Assembly: GCF_004322755.1 (NCBI RefSeq)
Contig: NZ_CP036401.1
Span: forward strand, 1-64,000
Length of the DNA: 64,000 nt
Source: Pseudoduganella albidiflava
GTDB taxonomy: Bacteria; Pseudomonadota; Gammaproteobacteria; Burkholderiales; Burkholderiaceae_D
Direction: 5' to 3'
A program made the position numbers and the translations under genes. Positions 17,914 through 26,094 of the stretch are shown here, piece by piece (positions within the stretch are counted from its first letter, which is position 1; every line of letters begins with the position of its first letter). The notes under the pieces are model-generated. The model did not search any database. It was not told where the DNA came from and was given only the letters and a program-made list of their open reading frames with translations.

Positions 17914-18048
17914 TAATGCCGTTAAGTTAAGCCGACCCCAAGAGCAAATTCCGGGGTCAGACCCGGCGGGTCTGACCCCAGCCCTTCGCCGTTGGGGTGA
18001 ATGCGTGCGCTTTCAATGTGTCAGGTGACGCTTAACTTAACGGCATTA
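17914..18048. mobile_element. 135-bp miniature inverted-repeat element (MITE-like)
   Basis: The ends are perfect 19-bp inverted repeats, TAATGCCGTTAAGTTAAGC at 17914-17932 and its complement at 18030-18048. The element is flanked by a perfect 12-bp direct repeat, which marks insertion by a transposase not encoded in this window. The interior holds a strong palindrome with 12-bp arms, GGGGTCAGACCC/GGGTCTGACCCC, around a 3-nt loop (17953-17979). There is no reading frame. It lies in a 740-bp gene-free stretch between cassette genes B and C. Confidence 0.88.
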
Positions 18049-18060
18049 CGCCTGTGGCTG
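18049..18060 (+). repeat. Right 12-bp target-site duplication
   Basis: CGCCTGTGGCTG, identical to 17902-17913. The intact duplication suggests a fairly recent insertion. Confidence 0.9.
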
Positions 18061-18277
18061 TCCATTGCCTGACCAGGTAATCAGAGGATCTACGGGGAAT
18101 TCACTGGCAGGCGGCATTCCATGCCAGGGCGGAATAATAAGGAAATAGTGAAGAGCGCTACCCCGCAGGTATTTATTGATGTGCCAAGAAATAAAACGGC
18201 TGGTCGATTCATCGCAACGTGTTCGTCGCCGGGGCATCGTGGGCAGGCAATTGGCGAAACCGAATTCATCCTGGAAA
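18061..18277. other. Gene-free stretch, less GC-rich than its surroundings
   Basis: Together with 17747-17901 this is the rest of the 740-bp gap around the miniature element. Short frames exist on both strands, but none has a ribosome site, a recognisable domain or plausible composition. No function is seen. Confidence 0.5.
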
Positions 18278-18306
18278 ATAAAAAAGCCGGCAATGCCGGC
18301 TTTTTC
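18278..18306 (-). terminator. Intrinsic terminator of cassette gene C
   Basis: Stem GCCGGC/GCCGGC with AAT loop and T-run on the minus strand (also a T-run on the plus strand). The stem-loop is the same as at 16692-16718. Confidence 0.85.
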
Positions 18307-18352
18307 TTCATGCCCGAGAGCGGGGCAGTCGCAGCTGAGTCGTCGCAGTCGA

Positions 18353-18598
18353 TCAGTCGCGGCCTGCGAGGTTGCGCAGTTCGGCGGCCTGGCTCGGCGA
18401 CAGCGTGTCGAAGTTCTTGGCCAGGCGCAGCAGGGATTCGCGTTCGCGCAGCGAGGAAGTCTGCGAAGCGCTGCCGTGCGAAGCACCTGCGGCAAACGGG
18501 GCGAAGGCAAGCATCTTGCCGAAGAAATTCATGGCGACACGGCCCACGCTATCCAGATAGCCGCGGGTGGCCGGAGTGGTGATGAGGGCGGTAGACAT
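18353..18598 (-). CDS. Small protein of unknown function, cassette copy C
   Basis: An 81-residue protein beginning MSTALITTPATRGYLDSVGR, a paralogue of the 88-residue product at 16739-17005. The C-terminal half is charged and probably helical (ESLLRLAKNFDTLSPSQAAEL). The ATG at 18598 has AGGAG 5 bases upstream; the longer open frame upstream is ignored because it would run through the promoter. Own promoter and terminator. Function unknown. Confidence 0.8.
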   Translation of the reverse strand: MSTALITTPATRGYLDSVGRVAMNFFGKMLAFAPFAAGASHGSASQTSSLRERESLLRLAKNFDTLSPSQAAELRNLAGRD

Positions 18599-18630
18599 GT
18601 TAGCTCCTGAAATAAGGGTTGTTGCAGTGC

Positions 18631-18686
18631 AGTATAGGGACACCCTGGCCATAAATAAACTTTTAGTTTGTGATGCCAGCCATGCG
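18631..18686 (-). promoter_or_regulatory. Cassette promoter C
   Basis: Minus strand: CGCATGG, 4 nt, CATCACAAA, 2 nt, AAAAG, -10 TATACT, then TGCACTGCAACAAC. All spacings equal those of promoters A and B. Confidence 0.75.
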
Positions 18687-18838
18687 AATTGTGAATAGTT
18701 ATCTTGGAGAAAACGGATACTGTTCGCTAGCGAACACCTCGAATGTCCGGCGCCGGACAGCCTTGTCGTTCCCTGCCCATGGAAGGTCCTGGCATATTGC
18801 TTGCACTGTCGACAAGAACAAACAACATGGAGACCAAC

Positions 18839-21241
18839 ATGCGCTTGCGTGATTTCCGGATTGGCTGGCGGGTGCTGGCACGCCAGCCCCTGCACACGGC
18901 CGCGATGCTGCTCGGGCTGGCGGTCGGACTGGCCGCCGCCTTCCTGCTGCTGGGGTTCGTCCATTACTCATTCAGCTATGACAGCGCGGTGCCGGATAAC
19001 CGCAACGTCTACGTCTACAAGCACAAGCTGAAGCTGCTGGCCGAGCCGCAATGGATCGAGCAGATGCCGCTGCCGGCCGCCGATGTGATGGTCAAGAGCG
19101 GCTTGCCGCTCACGCTGTGCAACGTGGTTCCGCACAAGAAAACGGTCAAGGTGGATGGCAAGCCGCGCGAGATCGAGTTCAGCGAAGTCAGCGCGACCTT
19201 CCCCGCCATGTTCGGCGTGCGCGCCGTGGAGGGCGACCTGCCGGCCACGCTGGCCCGCCCGGACGGGCTCGCGCTGACGCCGCGCGGCGCGCGCGAGTTG
19301 TTCGGTACGACGGCGGTACTGGGCCGCACGCTCGACGTCGACGGCCGCATGTTGCGCGTGTCGGCGCTGCTGCCCGAACCGCAGCCCAATACCACGCTGC
19401 CGTATGTCGCGCTGGTGGGCGAAGGCACGGTGCTGTGGAAGCCGGGCGAGCGCGAACGGGAGCGCCATAACTGGATGGCGCTGGCGGGCAAGCTGTATGC
19501 CAGGGCGTCGGGTGTCACGCCGCAGGCGCTCGCCGCGCCCATGCAGCTGGAAGCGAATCGCGTGGTGGCCGCGATGGTGGGGGAGGAGGCCATGCGCAAG
19601 GTGGGCGGCACGATGGTGGACGTGGCCGTTACGCCGCTGGCCGATGCCTATTTCGATACCGACGTCGCGGTCTTCCACGGCGGCCCGCGCGCATCGAAGG
19701 CGCGCGTGCTGGCCCTGGCCGGGCTGGCGTTGCTGATCCTCGCGCTGGCCGCCACCAATTACGTCAACCTGGCTACCCTGCGTGTGCTGGCGCGCGGCCG
19801 CGAGATCGCCGTGCGCAAGACGCTGGGAGCCAGCGCCGGCCGCCTGGCCACGCAGTTCCTGGCCGAATCGGCGGCCATGGCGCTGGCCGCCACGGGACTG
19901 GGCCTGCTGCTGGCCTGGCTGCTGCTGCCGATGTTCTCGGAATTGATAGACCGGCCGCTGGCCGCGTTCCTGTCGCCGGCATCGCTGCTGGCCGCGCTGG
20001 CGATCGGGCTGGCGACCGGCCTGGCATGCGGTATCTGGCCGGCGCGCATGGCGCTGCGCGTGCTGCCGGCACGGGCACTGGCCGGGCGGGCCAACAGCGA
20101 ACCGGCGGGCAGCGCCTGGCTGCGCCGCGCGCTGACCGTGTTCCAGTTCGCCGCCGCGATCAGCCTGTGCGCGCTGGCGCTGGCCATCGGCTGGCAGGCC
20201 CGCTTCGCGGCGCAGGCCAATCCGGGCTTTGCGGTCGATGAGTTCATGCTGCTCCACCTGCGCCAGGAAGCCAGTGCCGACACGCGGCAGGCGTTCCGTG
20301 AAGCGCTGGAGCGCGTGCCCGGCATCGCCGGCGCAACCGCCATCGACCTGCCGTTCGGCTATCCGATGGTGCGCAACAGCACCGCGTTCCGCGGGCCGTC
20401 CGGGGTGGAGCAGCGCTTTGAAATGAGCCTGGTCAGCCCGAACTTCTTCGCCGTGACGGGCATCGTGCCGGTAGCCGGGAGCGGTTTCGATGGCACGCGC
20501 CCGGCGGCGGCGCAACAGGACGACATCATCCTGAACGGGGCCGCCGCGCGGGCACTTGGTTTCGCTTCCGAAGCCGCCGCGGTGGGCCAGGTCGTCACGA
20601 TGGGCAGCAAGGCGCTGCGCGTGGCCGGCATCGCACCGCCGCTGCGCCACAAGGGTTCCCGCTATCCGGTGACGGCCATGGTGTACACGGTCGAACAGGC
20701 CAACGCGAACCTGGTCATGCTGCGCACCCGCCTGGACGTCGGCACGCTGGAAAAGACCCTGGCACCGCTGATGGCGCGCTATTTCCCCGGGCCGTCCGTC
20801 TGGGTACAGCCGGCCCGTGCCGTCTACGAGAATGGCAGCGCCGACGACTGGCGCATCGCCCGCCTGCTGACGCTGGGGACCGCGGTGACCACCGGTATTG
20901 CCGCGTTCGGCATATACGTGCTGGCGGCCGGCAGCGTGCAGCGGCGCGGCCGTGAAATCGCGCTGCGCAAGCTGCACGGCGCGGGCGGCCGGGCGATCGG
21001 CCTGCTGGTCGGCACCGAGTTCGCACTGCTGTTGCTGGCCGCCGCCGCACTGGCACTGCCGCCGGCCGGATTCGCCATCGCCCATTACCTGGCCGGCTTT
21101 GCCGAGGTCACCGCCTACGCGTGGTGGGCATTGCCGGCCGCGCTGCTGATCGGCGCGCTGACGGCACTCGGCGCCACGCTGCGTCACGCCCTCGTGGCGA
21201 TGCGGGTGACGCCGGTGGCGGCGTTGCGGCAGGGCGAATAA
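18839..21241 (+). CDS. ABC transporter permease of the MacB/FtsX type, without an ATPase gene beside it
   Basis: An 800-residue membrane protein with two FtsX-like halves. Each half has a first membrane helix (about residues 20-40 in the first half), a large periplasmic MacB-PCD-like domain and a three-helix bundle. The cytoplasmic loop motifs RGREIAVRKTLGASAGRLATQF and its counterpart RRGREIALRKLHGAGGRAIGLL are typical of MacB permeases. The ATG at 18839 is preferred (GGAG six bases upstream). No ATP-binding gene lies next to it. The cargo is unknown; lipoprotein or peptide export is typical for the family. Confidence 0.8.
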   Translation: MRLRDFRIGWRVLARQPLHTAAMLLGLAVGLAAAFLLLGFVHYSFSYDSAVPDNRNVYVYKHKLKLLAEPQWIEQMPLPAADVMVKSGLPLTLCNVVPHKKTVKVDGKPREIEFSEVSATFPAMFGVRAVEGDLPATLARPDGLALTPRGARELFGTTAVLGRTLDVDGRMLRVSALLPEPQPNTTLPYVALVGEGTVLWKPGERERERHNWMALAGKLYARASGVTPQALAAPMQLEANRVVAAMVGEEAMRKVGGTMVDVAVTPLADAYFDTDVAVFHGGPRASKARVLALAGLALLILALAATNYVNLATLRVLARGREIAVRKTLGASAGRLATQFLAESAAMALAATGLGLLLAWLLLPMFSELIDRPLAAFLSPASLLAALAIGLATGLACGIWPARMALRVLPARALAGRANSEPAGSAWLRRALTVFQFAAAISLCALALAIGWQARFAAQANPGFAVDEFMLLHLRQEASADTRQAFREALERVPGIAGATAIDLPFGYPMVRNSTAFRGPSGVEQRFEMSLVSPNFFAVTGIVPVAGSGFDGTRPAAAQQDDIILNGAAARALGFASEAAAVGQVVTMGSKALRVAGIAPPLRHKGSRYPVTAMVYTVEQANANLVMLRTRLDVGTLEKTLAPLMARYFPGPSVWVQPARAVYENGSADDWRIARLLTLGTAVTTGIAAFGIYVLAAGSVQRRGREIALRKLHGAGGRAIGLLVGTEFALLLLAAAALALPPAGFAIAHYLAGFAEVTAYAWWALPAALLIGALTALGATLRHALVAMRVTPVAALRQGE

Positions 21242-21255
21242 GCAGGGCGAATAAG
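21230..21255 (+). repeat. 13-bp tandem duplication containing a stop codon
   Basis: CAGGGCGAATAAG twice in a row; the first copy contains the TAA of the permease gene. A degenerate third copy (CAGGGGACGAG) follows. Confidence 0.85.
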
Positions 21256-21301
21256 CAGGGGACGAGGGGCGGCAGGCAGGGCGTCATGGCTCGAACTTGC
21301 A

Positions 21302-21320
21302 AATGAGAAGTGTTATCATT
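21302..21320 (+). promoter_or_regulatory. Fur-box-like site before the TonB receptor
   Basis: AATGAGAAGTGTTATCATT resembles the 19-bp Fur consensus and lies 25 bp before the receptor start. It implies repression by iron. Confidence 0.65.
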
Positions 21321-21345
21321 TGCGTTTGTTTATCGTCGAGCCGCC

Positions 21346-23424
21346 ATGCCTTCCCACGCCTTCCGCCTGTCCCGCTGCGCCGCCGCTGTGTGCGCGGCCT
21401 TTGCCGTTTCCGCTCCCGCCTTCGCGCAACAGGGCAGCGAGCCCCTGGAAACCGTGACGGTGACGGGCAACTGGCTCGGCTCCGGTTTGCAGAACAGCGT
21501 CAAGAACTTCGCCGGCGCGCGTACCGTCGTGCAGAAGGAAGATATCGAAGCGACCGGCGCGGCCAATATCGGCGACGTGCTGCGCCGCATCCCGGGCGTG
21601 CAAAGCACCGACAACTCCGGCACCGCCGGCAGCGCCATCTCGCTGAACATCGGCGTGCGCGGGCTCACGGGCCGTTATTCGCCGCGCTCCACGGTATTGC
21701 TCGACGGCGTGCCGCTGGCCGTGGCGCCGTATGGCCAGCCGCAGCTGTCGTTCGCCCCCGTCAGCCTGAACAACATCGAAGCAATCGACGTGGTGCGCGG
21801 CGGCGGCGCGGTGCGCTACGGCCCGCAGAACGTGGGCGGCATCATCAACTTCACCACCCGGTCGATCCCCGATGCCCCCGGAATCGCCGGCGACGCGTCG
21901 ATCCGCTACAACCACTTCGGCGAGGGTGGTCACAGCACGCAGTACAGCGCCTTCGCCGGCAGCCAGCTCGATAACGGCCTCGGTGTCGCGCTGCTGTATT
22001 CCGGCATCGACGGCAGCGGCTGGCGCGAGGGCAGCGATGAAAAGGTCAACGACTTCGCGCTGAAGTTCCGCTACCGGCTGGGCGCGGGCGCTCAGCGCAG
22101 TGCTCAAATTTACGGCAAGCTGTCGTACTACGACGTGAAGTCGAACACGCCCGGCGGGCTGACGGTTGCCCAGTACGATGCCAATCCCTTCCAGAACACG
22201 CGCCCCACCGACTACTGGGACGGTGAGCGCAAGGGCATCGATCTCGGCTACCTGAACACCATTTCCGCCACGCAGGAAGCGGAGGTGAAGGTGTATTACA
22301 ACGAAAGTTCGCGCAGCAGCGCGCTGATCAACGCGGGCCGTACCGCGATCACCTACCAGCCGCGCAACTACCAGGTGCTGGGCGTGGAGCCGCGCTATAC
22401 CCAGCGCGTGAAGTGGGGCACCACCACGCACGATGTGACGGCCGGCTACCGCTACCTGCGCGAACGGGGCGACGACAACAACTACACGGTGGCCGTGGCC
22501 ACCGGCGTACAGGGCGCCACCGCCACCTTCGACAACGAGACGGATGCCCACGCGTTCTACGTGGACGACCGGATCGCCTACGGCGCCTGGCGCATCACGC
22601 CCGGCGTGCGCTTCGAGAAAATCGATTCGCTGCGCACCGAGCGCGCCGGCAGCCGCGATTTCGACACGTCGAACGACAAGGCGCTGCCGTCGCTCAACGT
22701 GGCCTACCTCGTAGATGCCGCGCTGACGGTATTCGCCAACTACGGCACCTCGTTCGGCCCGGTGCAGAACACCCAGCTCAATTCGCAGACGGCGGCCAAT
22801 CCGCTGCAACCCGAACTGGCGAAGACCGTGGAGCTGGGCGCGCGCTGGAAAGCGCGCGGGCTGACGGCCGAGGCCACGCTGTACCGCCTGCGCTTCGACA
22901 ACCAGATCCTGCAGGTGCCGGGCAGCACGCCGCCCACCTTCCGCAACATCGGCGCCACACGGCATGAAGGCATCGAGAGCGCCGTCGACTACCGTTTCGA
23001 TGGCGTGCTGGAAGGCCTGTCCGCCTACGCCAACTGGAACTATACGAAGGCGATCCAGGAATCGGGCAGCACGGCCGGGCTGGACGTACCGTTCTACGCG
23101 CGCCGCACCGGCACGATCGGCGCCCGCTACGAGACCGGCGCCTTCTCCGCCGGCCTGTCCGCCACGGCGCAGAGCGGGCAGTTCTCGGACGCGGAAAATA
23201 CCATCGCCGAATCCGCCAACGGCGGCGTGGGCCGCATTCCCGGTTTCGGTACCGTCAATGGCCAGGTGGGCTGGAAGCTGCCGGGCAAGCCCGGCGTGCA
23301 CTTGCTGGCCGGCGTGAACAACCTGGCCGACAAGCGCTACTACACGCGCAACGTGGACGGCAACCTGGGCCGCATGGTGGCCGCGCCGCGCACCGCCTGG
23401 GTGCAGGCACGGATGACCTTCTGA
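21346..23424 (+). CDS. TonB-dependent outer-membrane receptor (FecA-like)
   Basis: A 692-residue receptor for a ferric chelate. It has a signal peptide (AAAVCAAFAVSAPAFAQ), a TonB-box-like LETVTVTG, then the plug domain (IGDVLRRIPGVQS...NIGVRGLTGRYSPRSTVLLDGVP...VVRGGGAVRYGPQNVGGIINFTTR), then the 22-strand barrel ending in an aromatic RMTF. Plug motifs resemble FecA/ferric dicitrate and related receptors. The ATG at 21346 begins a proper signal peptide; the longer frame would read through the Fur-like site. Ligand not determinable. Confidence 0.88.
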   Translation: MPSHAFRLSRCAAAVCAAFAVSAPAFAQQGSEPLETVTVTGNWLGSGLQNSVKNFAGARTVVQKEDIEATGAANIGDVLRRIPGVQSTDNSGTAGSAISLNIGVRGLTGRYSPRSTVLLDGVPLAVAPYGQPQLSFAPVSLNNIEAIDVVRGGGAVRYGPQNVGGIINFTTRSIPDAPGIAGDASIRYNHFGEGGHSTQYSAFAGSQLDNGLGVALLYSGIDGSGWREGSDEKVNDFALKFRYRLGAGAQRSAQIYGKLSYYDVKSNTPGGLTVAQYDANPFQNTRPTDYWDGERKGIDLGYLNTISATQEAEVKVYYNESSRSSALINAGRTAITYQPRNYQVLGVEPRYTQRVKWGTTTHDVTAGYRYLRERGDDNNYTVAVATGVQGATATFDNETDAHAFYVDDRIAYGAWRITPGVRFEKIDSLRTERAGSRDFDTSNDKALPSLNVAYLVDAALTVFANYGTSFGPVQNTQLNSQTAANPLQPELAKTVELGARWKARGLTAEATLYRLRFDNQILQVPGSTPPTFRNIGATRHEGIESAVDYRFDGVLEGLSAYANWNYTKAIQESGSTAGLDVPFYARRTGTIGARYETGAFSAGLSATAQSGQFSDAENTIAESANGGVGRIPGFGTVNGQVGWKLPGKPGVHLLAGVNNLADKRYYTRNVDGNLGRMVAAPRTAWVQARMTF

Positions 23425-23447
23425 CCTTTTGATCTTCTAGTCCGGGT

Positions 23448-23789
23448 CTAGCCAGCCATGGCCGGCTCGGCCAGCGGCTCCAGCCCGTACGCGCCGCGCG
23501 CCTTGTCGCATTCCGGCGTATAGGCGCTGAATTCACGGCAGGTGGCCGAGCGCAGCGGGTAGATCGAGCAGCCCACCTTGCGGCCCACTTCACCCTCGAG
23601 GGCCACGCAGCGCACCGGCGCCTGTTCCGTGCCGCGCATGGCGATACGGTGCGGCGTGATGGGAATGGTCATGTGGCGCGGCACGGTGCCGCCGGGGTGG
23701 GCATCGCTCTCGCCCCAGTAGAAGGACACGCGGTAATGCGCGCAGCATGCACCGCAGTCCTGGCAAACGTCGGAAGTGGATTTGGACAT
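23448..23789 (-). CDS. YkgJ-family cysteine-cluster protein
   Basis: A 113-residue protein of the YkgJ/UPF0153 family, thought to bind zinc or an iron-sulfur cluster. The N-terminal CQDCGACCAHYRV and later Cys residues in GCSIYPLRSATCREFSAYTPEC form the cluster. The start at 23789 (MSKSTSDVCQDCGACC) is chosen over an upstream in-frame Met because the extra residues are basic and unlike the family. It is the last gene of a minus-strand run after FUSC and the M14 peptidase. Role unknown. Confidence 0.8.
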   Translation of the reverse strand: MSKSTSDVCQDCGACCAHYRVSFYWGESDAHPGGTVPRHMTIPITPHRIAMRGTEQAPVRCVALEGEVGRKVGCSIYPLRSATCREFSAYTPECDKARGAYGLEPLAEPAMAG

Positions 23790-23885
23790 CGCTCGCAGGT
23801 TCGCTCTCGGCCGGACTTTTCGCTTGACCCGGAATGATAGCAAAACGGCCACGGATCAGGTGGCCGTGCCGCCGCGGCGCCACCG

Positions 23886-26081
23886 TCACGCCTGCATCAC
23901 GTTCCTCTCGATCGCCTCGCTGTGCACCAGGATCTTTTCCGCGTCGGCGTGCAGCAAGCGTACCCGCCGCTGCACCACGGGCCAGCCGGGCCAGTCCACC
24001 GAACCGGCCGGCGCGATGGTTTCCGACCACGCCAGGTCCTCTTCCAGGCTCGGCACCGGCACCTTCACGCCATGCCTGGCCAGCGCATCGGCCAGCGCGC
24101 GGCCGACCTGCACGTGGCTGGCGGCCAGCATGCGGTTCACCTCGCGCGCCGGGATGTCCTTCACGTGCCGGCGCAGGATCGCGCGCAAGGCCGCGACGTG
24201 CGCCACCAGCAGGTAGTTCTGCACGATGAACAGGTTGATGTCTTCCACCGCGCGGCGCTTGCTGGCCGGTTCGTCGAGCATGCGCACCATCGCGGCGCTC
24301 AGCATGGCCAGCGCATCCATCAGGCCCTTGCGCTGGATCCGGTAGGGGAAGTCGTTGCGGCACTTGCCCTGCAACAGTTCGAATGCCGCCTCCATGTAGC
24401 GCCCGTTCGCCACCAGCACCTGCTGGATCAGCTTCGGCAGGCTCTGGTACTCCCAGCTGGCCAGCACGAAGCTGAACACGGTGGCGACGGCCGCGCCGAT
24501 GAAGGTGTCCACCAGCCGTTCCGTGATCGTGTGCAGGTTGCCGCCGGCGGCCAGGTTCATCTGCAGCAGGATCATGATCGACACGGCGATGGCCGTGTAC
24601 CGGTAGCGCAGGTAGACGAAGGTGGGCGTGGCGATCGTGGCCAGCACCAGGGCGGTCAGGATCACGGCCGGGTGGTTGAAGAACAGCAGGATCGCGGCCG
24701 TGATCACGCAGCCGATCACCGTGCCGACGATGCGGTCGCTGCGGCGCTGCACCGTCATCGAAAAGCTGGGCCGCAGGATGATCACGATGGTGAGGATGAT
24801 CCAGTAGCTGTGCGCCGAATAGGGCAGCAGCGTGCCGATCGCCAGGCCGCAGGCGATCGCCATCGCCACCCGCAGCGAAAAGCGGAACACCGGGGAATCC
24901 ATCCGGAAGTGCGACAGCAGCACGCCGATCTCGTACTTCTGCTGCGACAGGAACGGCTGCATGTCGGCATCCTGCCAGTACGGCGTGCTGTCGTAGGCCT
25001 TCTGGCTGGCACCGTGCAGTTCGCCGACCATGTTGATGATGGCGCGCACCTTGTTGCGCTGCGCGCGCAGCACGGCCAGCGCTTCCTGCGCCGGCTTGCC
25101 GGCCGCCACGCGGCGCATCAGTTCGGCCAGTTCGGCCTCGATCGCGGCCAGTTCCGGTTCGTAGCTGATGGCCTGGAACGATGCCTTCTTGCGCGTGACC
25201 GCATAGGCCACCGACTCGATGTCGCGCGCGCACTTGAACGCCAGTCCGCGCAGCGCTTCCAGCGCCGGCGAGTCGGCCAGGTGCACGCGCAGCTGCGCAT
25301 AGTCGGTGTGCGTCGACAGGATCTGTTCGTACAGGTCCAGCATGCACACGTGGATCTGCACCACGATCGCATCCTTGCGGTTCTGGTGCGCGCGCAGGAT
25401 CAGGTCGCGCGAAGCCTGCTGCTTGTCGGCCAGGGCCGCCTGCTGGCGCACCAGCTTGTTGAACTGCTCCGTCAGGTTGTAGCGCGTGTCGTAGAAATCG
25501 GCCTTGGTGTCGATGTAGGCGGCCAGTTCGAACAGCGCCTCGGCCAGCACCTGCTGCTTGATGCGGTGGCGCAGCAGCCAGGCGATGCCCATCGCGTAGG
25601 CCAGGTAGGCGATGCCGCCCAGCGTGAACAGGCCGGCGTGCGCCAGCGCCTGCAACGGTGTCAGGTGGTGCTCCATCGACATCGTCATGATGAACAGGGT
25701 GGCGAGCTGCAGGGGCATCGACTTCTTGCCGTACACGATCATCATGCTGGCGAAGAACGACAGCAGCACCAGCACGATGGTCAGCAGCCAGAAATACGGC
25801 GCGCACAGGCTCACCACCAGCGTCACCAGGCTGCACAGCAGCACCGATGCGAGCATCTCGTTGAGCTTGTGGCGCAAGGGGCTGGGCATGTCCATCAGCG
25901 CCGTGCACAGCGCGCCGATACCGACCGACATCGCGGTCGTCATGTCGGCGAACGCCAGGGTGGCCCAGATGATGCCGATCAGGCCCGCGCCGAAGCGCAG
26001 GCCGAGGTGGAAATAGTGACTGTGGAAGAAGGTGCGCGGGCTTAAGGCGTAATGTAGCAAGGGCGGTAAAGACTGGGACAT
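23886..26081 (-). CDS. FUSC-family inner-membrane protein (YccS/AaeB-like)
   Basis: A 731-residue protein with two hydrophobic bundles, at about residues 25-190 and 400-540, each of 5-6 helices, separated and followed by helical cytoplasmic regions. This is the layout of the fusaric-acid-resistance-like/YccS family. It may be an efflux component for aromatic acids, but no membrane-fusion or outer-membrane partner is adjacent, so a YccS-like role is equally likely. It starts 13 bases after the M14 peptidase stop, so the two are co-transcribed. Confidence 0.82.
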   Translation of the reverse strand: MSQSLPPLLHYALSPRTFFHSHYFHLGLRFGAGLIGIIWATLAFADMTTAMSVGIGALCTALMDMPSPLRHKLNEMLASVLLCSLVTLVVSLCAPYFWLLTIVLVLLSFFASMMIVYGKKSMPLQLATLFIMTMSMEHHLTPLQALAHAGLFTLGGIAYLAYAMGIAWLLRHRIKQQVLAEALFELAAYIDTKADFYDTRYNLTEQFNKLVRQQAALADKQQASRDLILRAHQNRKDAIVVQIHVCMLDLYEQILSTHTDYAQLRVHLADSPALEALRGLAFKCARDIESVAYAVTRKKASFQAISYEPELAAIEAELAELMRRVAAGKPAQEALAVLRAQRNKVRAIINMVGELHGASQKAYDSTPYWQDADMQPFLSQQKYEIGVLLSHFRMDSPVFRFSLRVAMAIACGLAIGTLLPYSAHSYWIILTIVIILRPSFSMTVQRRSDRIVGTVIGCVITAAILLFFNHPAVILTALVLATIATPTFVYLRYRYTAIAVSIMILLQMNLAAGGNLHTITERLVDTFIGAAVATVFSFVLASWEYQSLPKLIQQVLVANGRYMEAAFELLQGKCRNDFPYRIQRKGLMDALAMLSAAMVRMLDEPASKRRAVEDINLFIVQNYLLVAHVAALRAILRRHVKDIPAREVNRMLAASHVQVGRALADALARHGVKVPVPSLEEDLAWSETIAPAGSVDWPGWPVVQRRVRLLHADAEKILVHSEAIERNVMQA

Positions 26082-26094
26082 GGAGCCGCCTTCG

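Noticed and set aside
17953..17979. Palindrome GGGGTCAGACCC/GGGTCTGACCCC as an intrinsic terminator
   Set aside because: No T-run on either strand, and it lies inside the miniature element, so it was treated as part of that element.
18090..18311. 73-codon minus-strand frame beside the miniature element
   Set aside because: It reads through the terminator stem of cassette gene C and lacks a ribosome site.
23922..26045. 707-codon open frame antisense to the FUSC gene
   Set aside because: Low-complexity His/Gln/Arg product with no family. The minus-strand frame is a coherent membrane protein.
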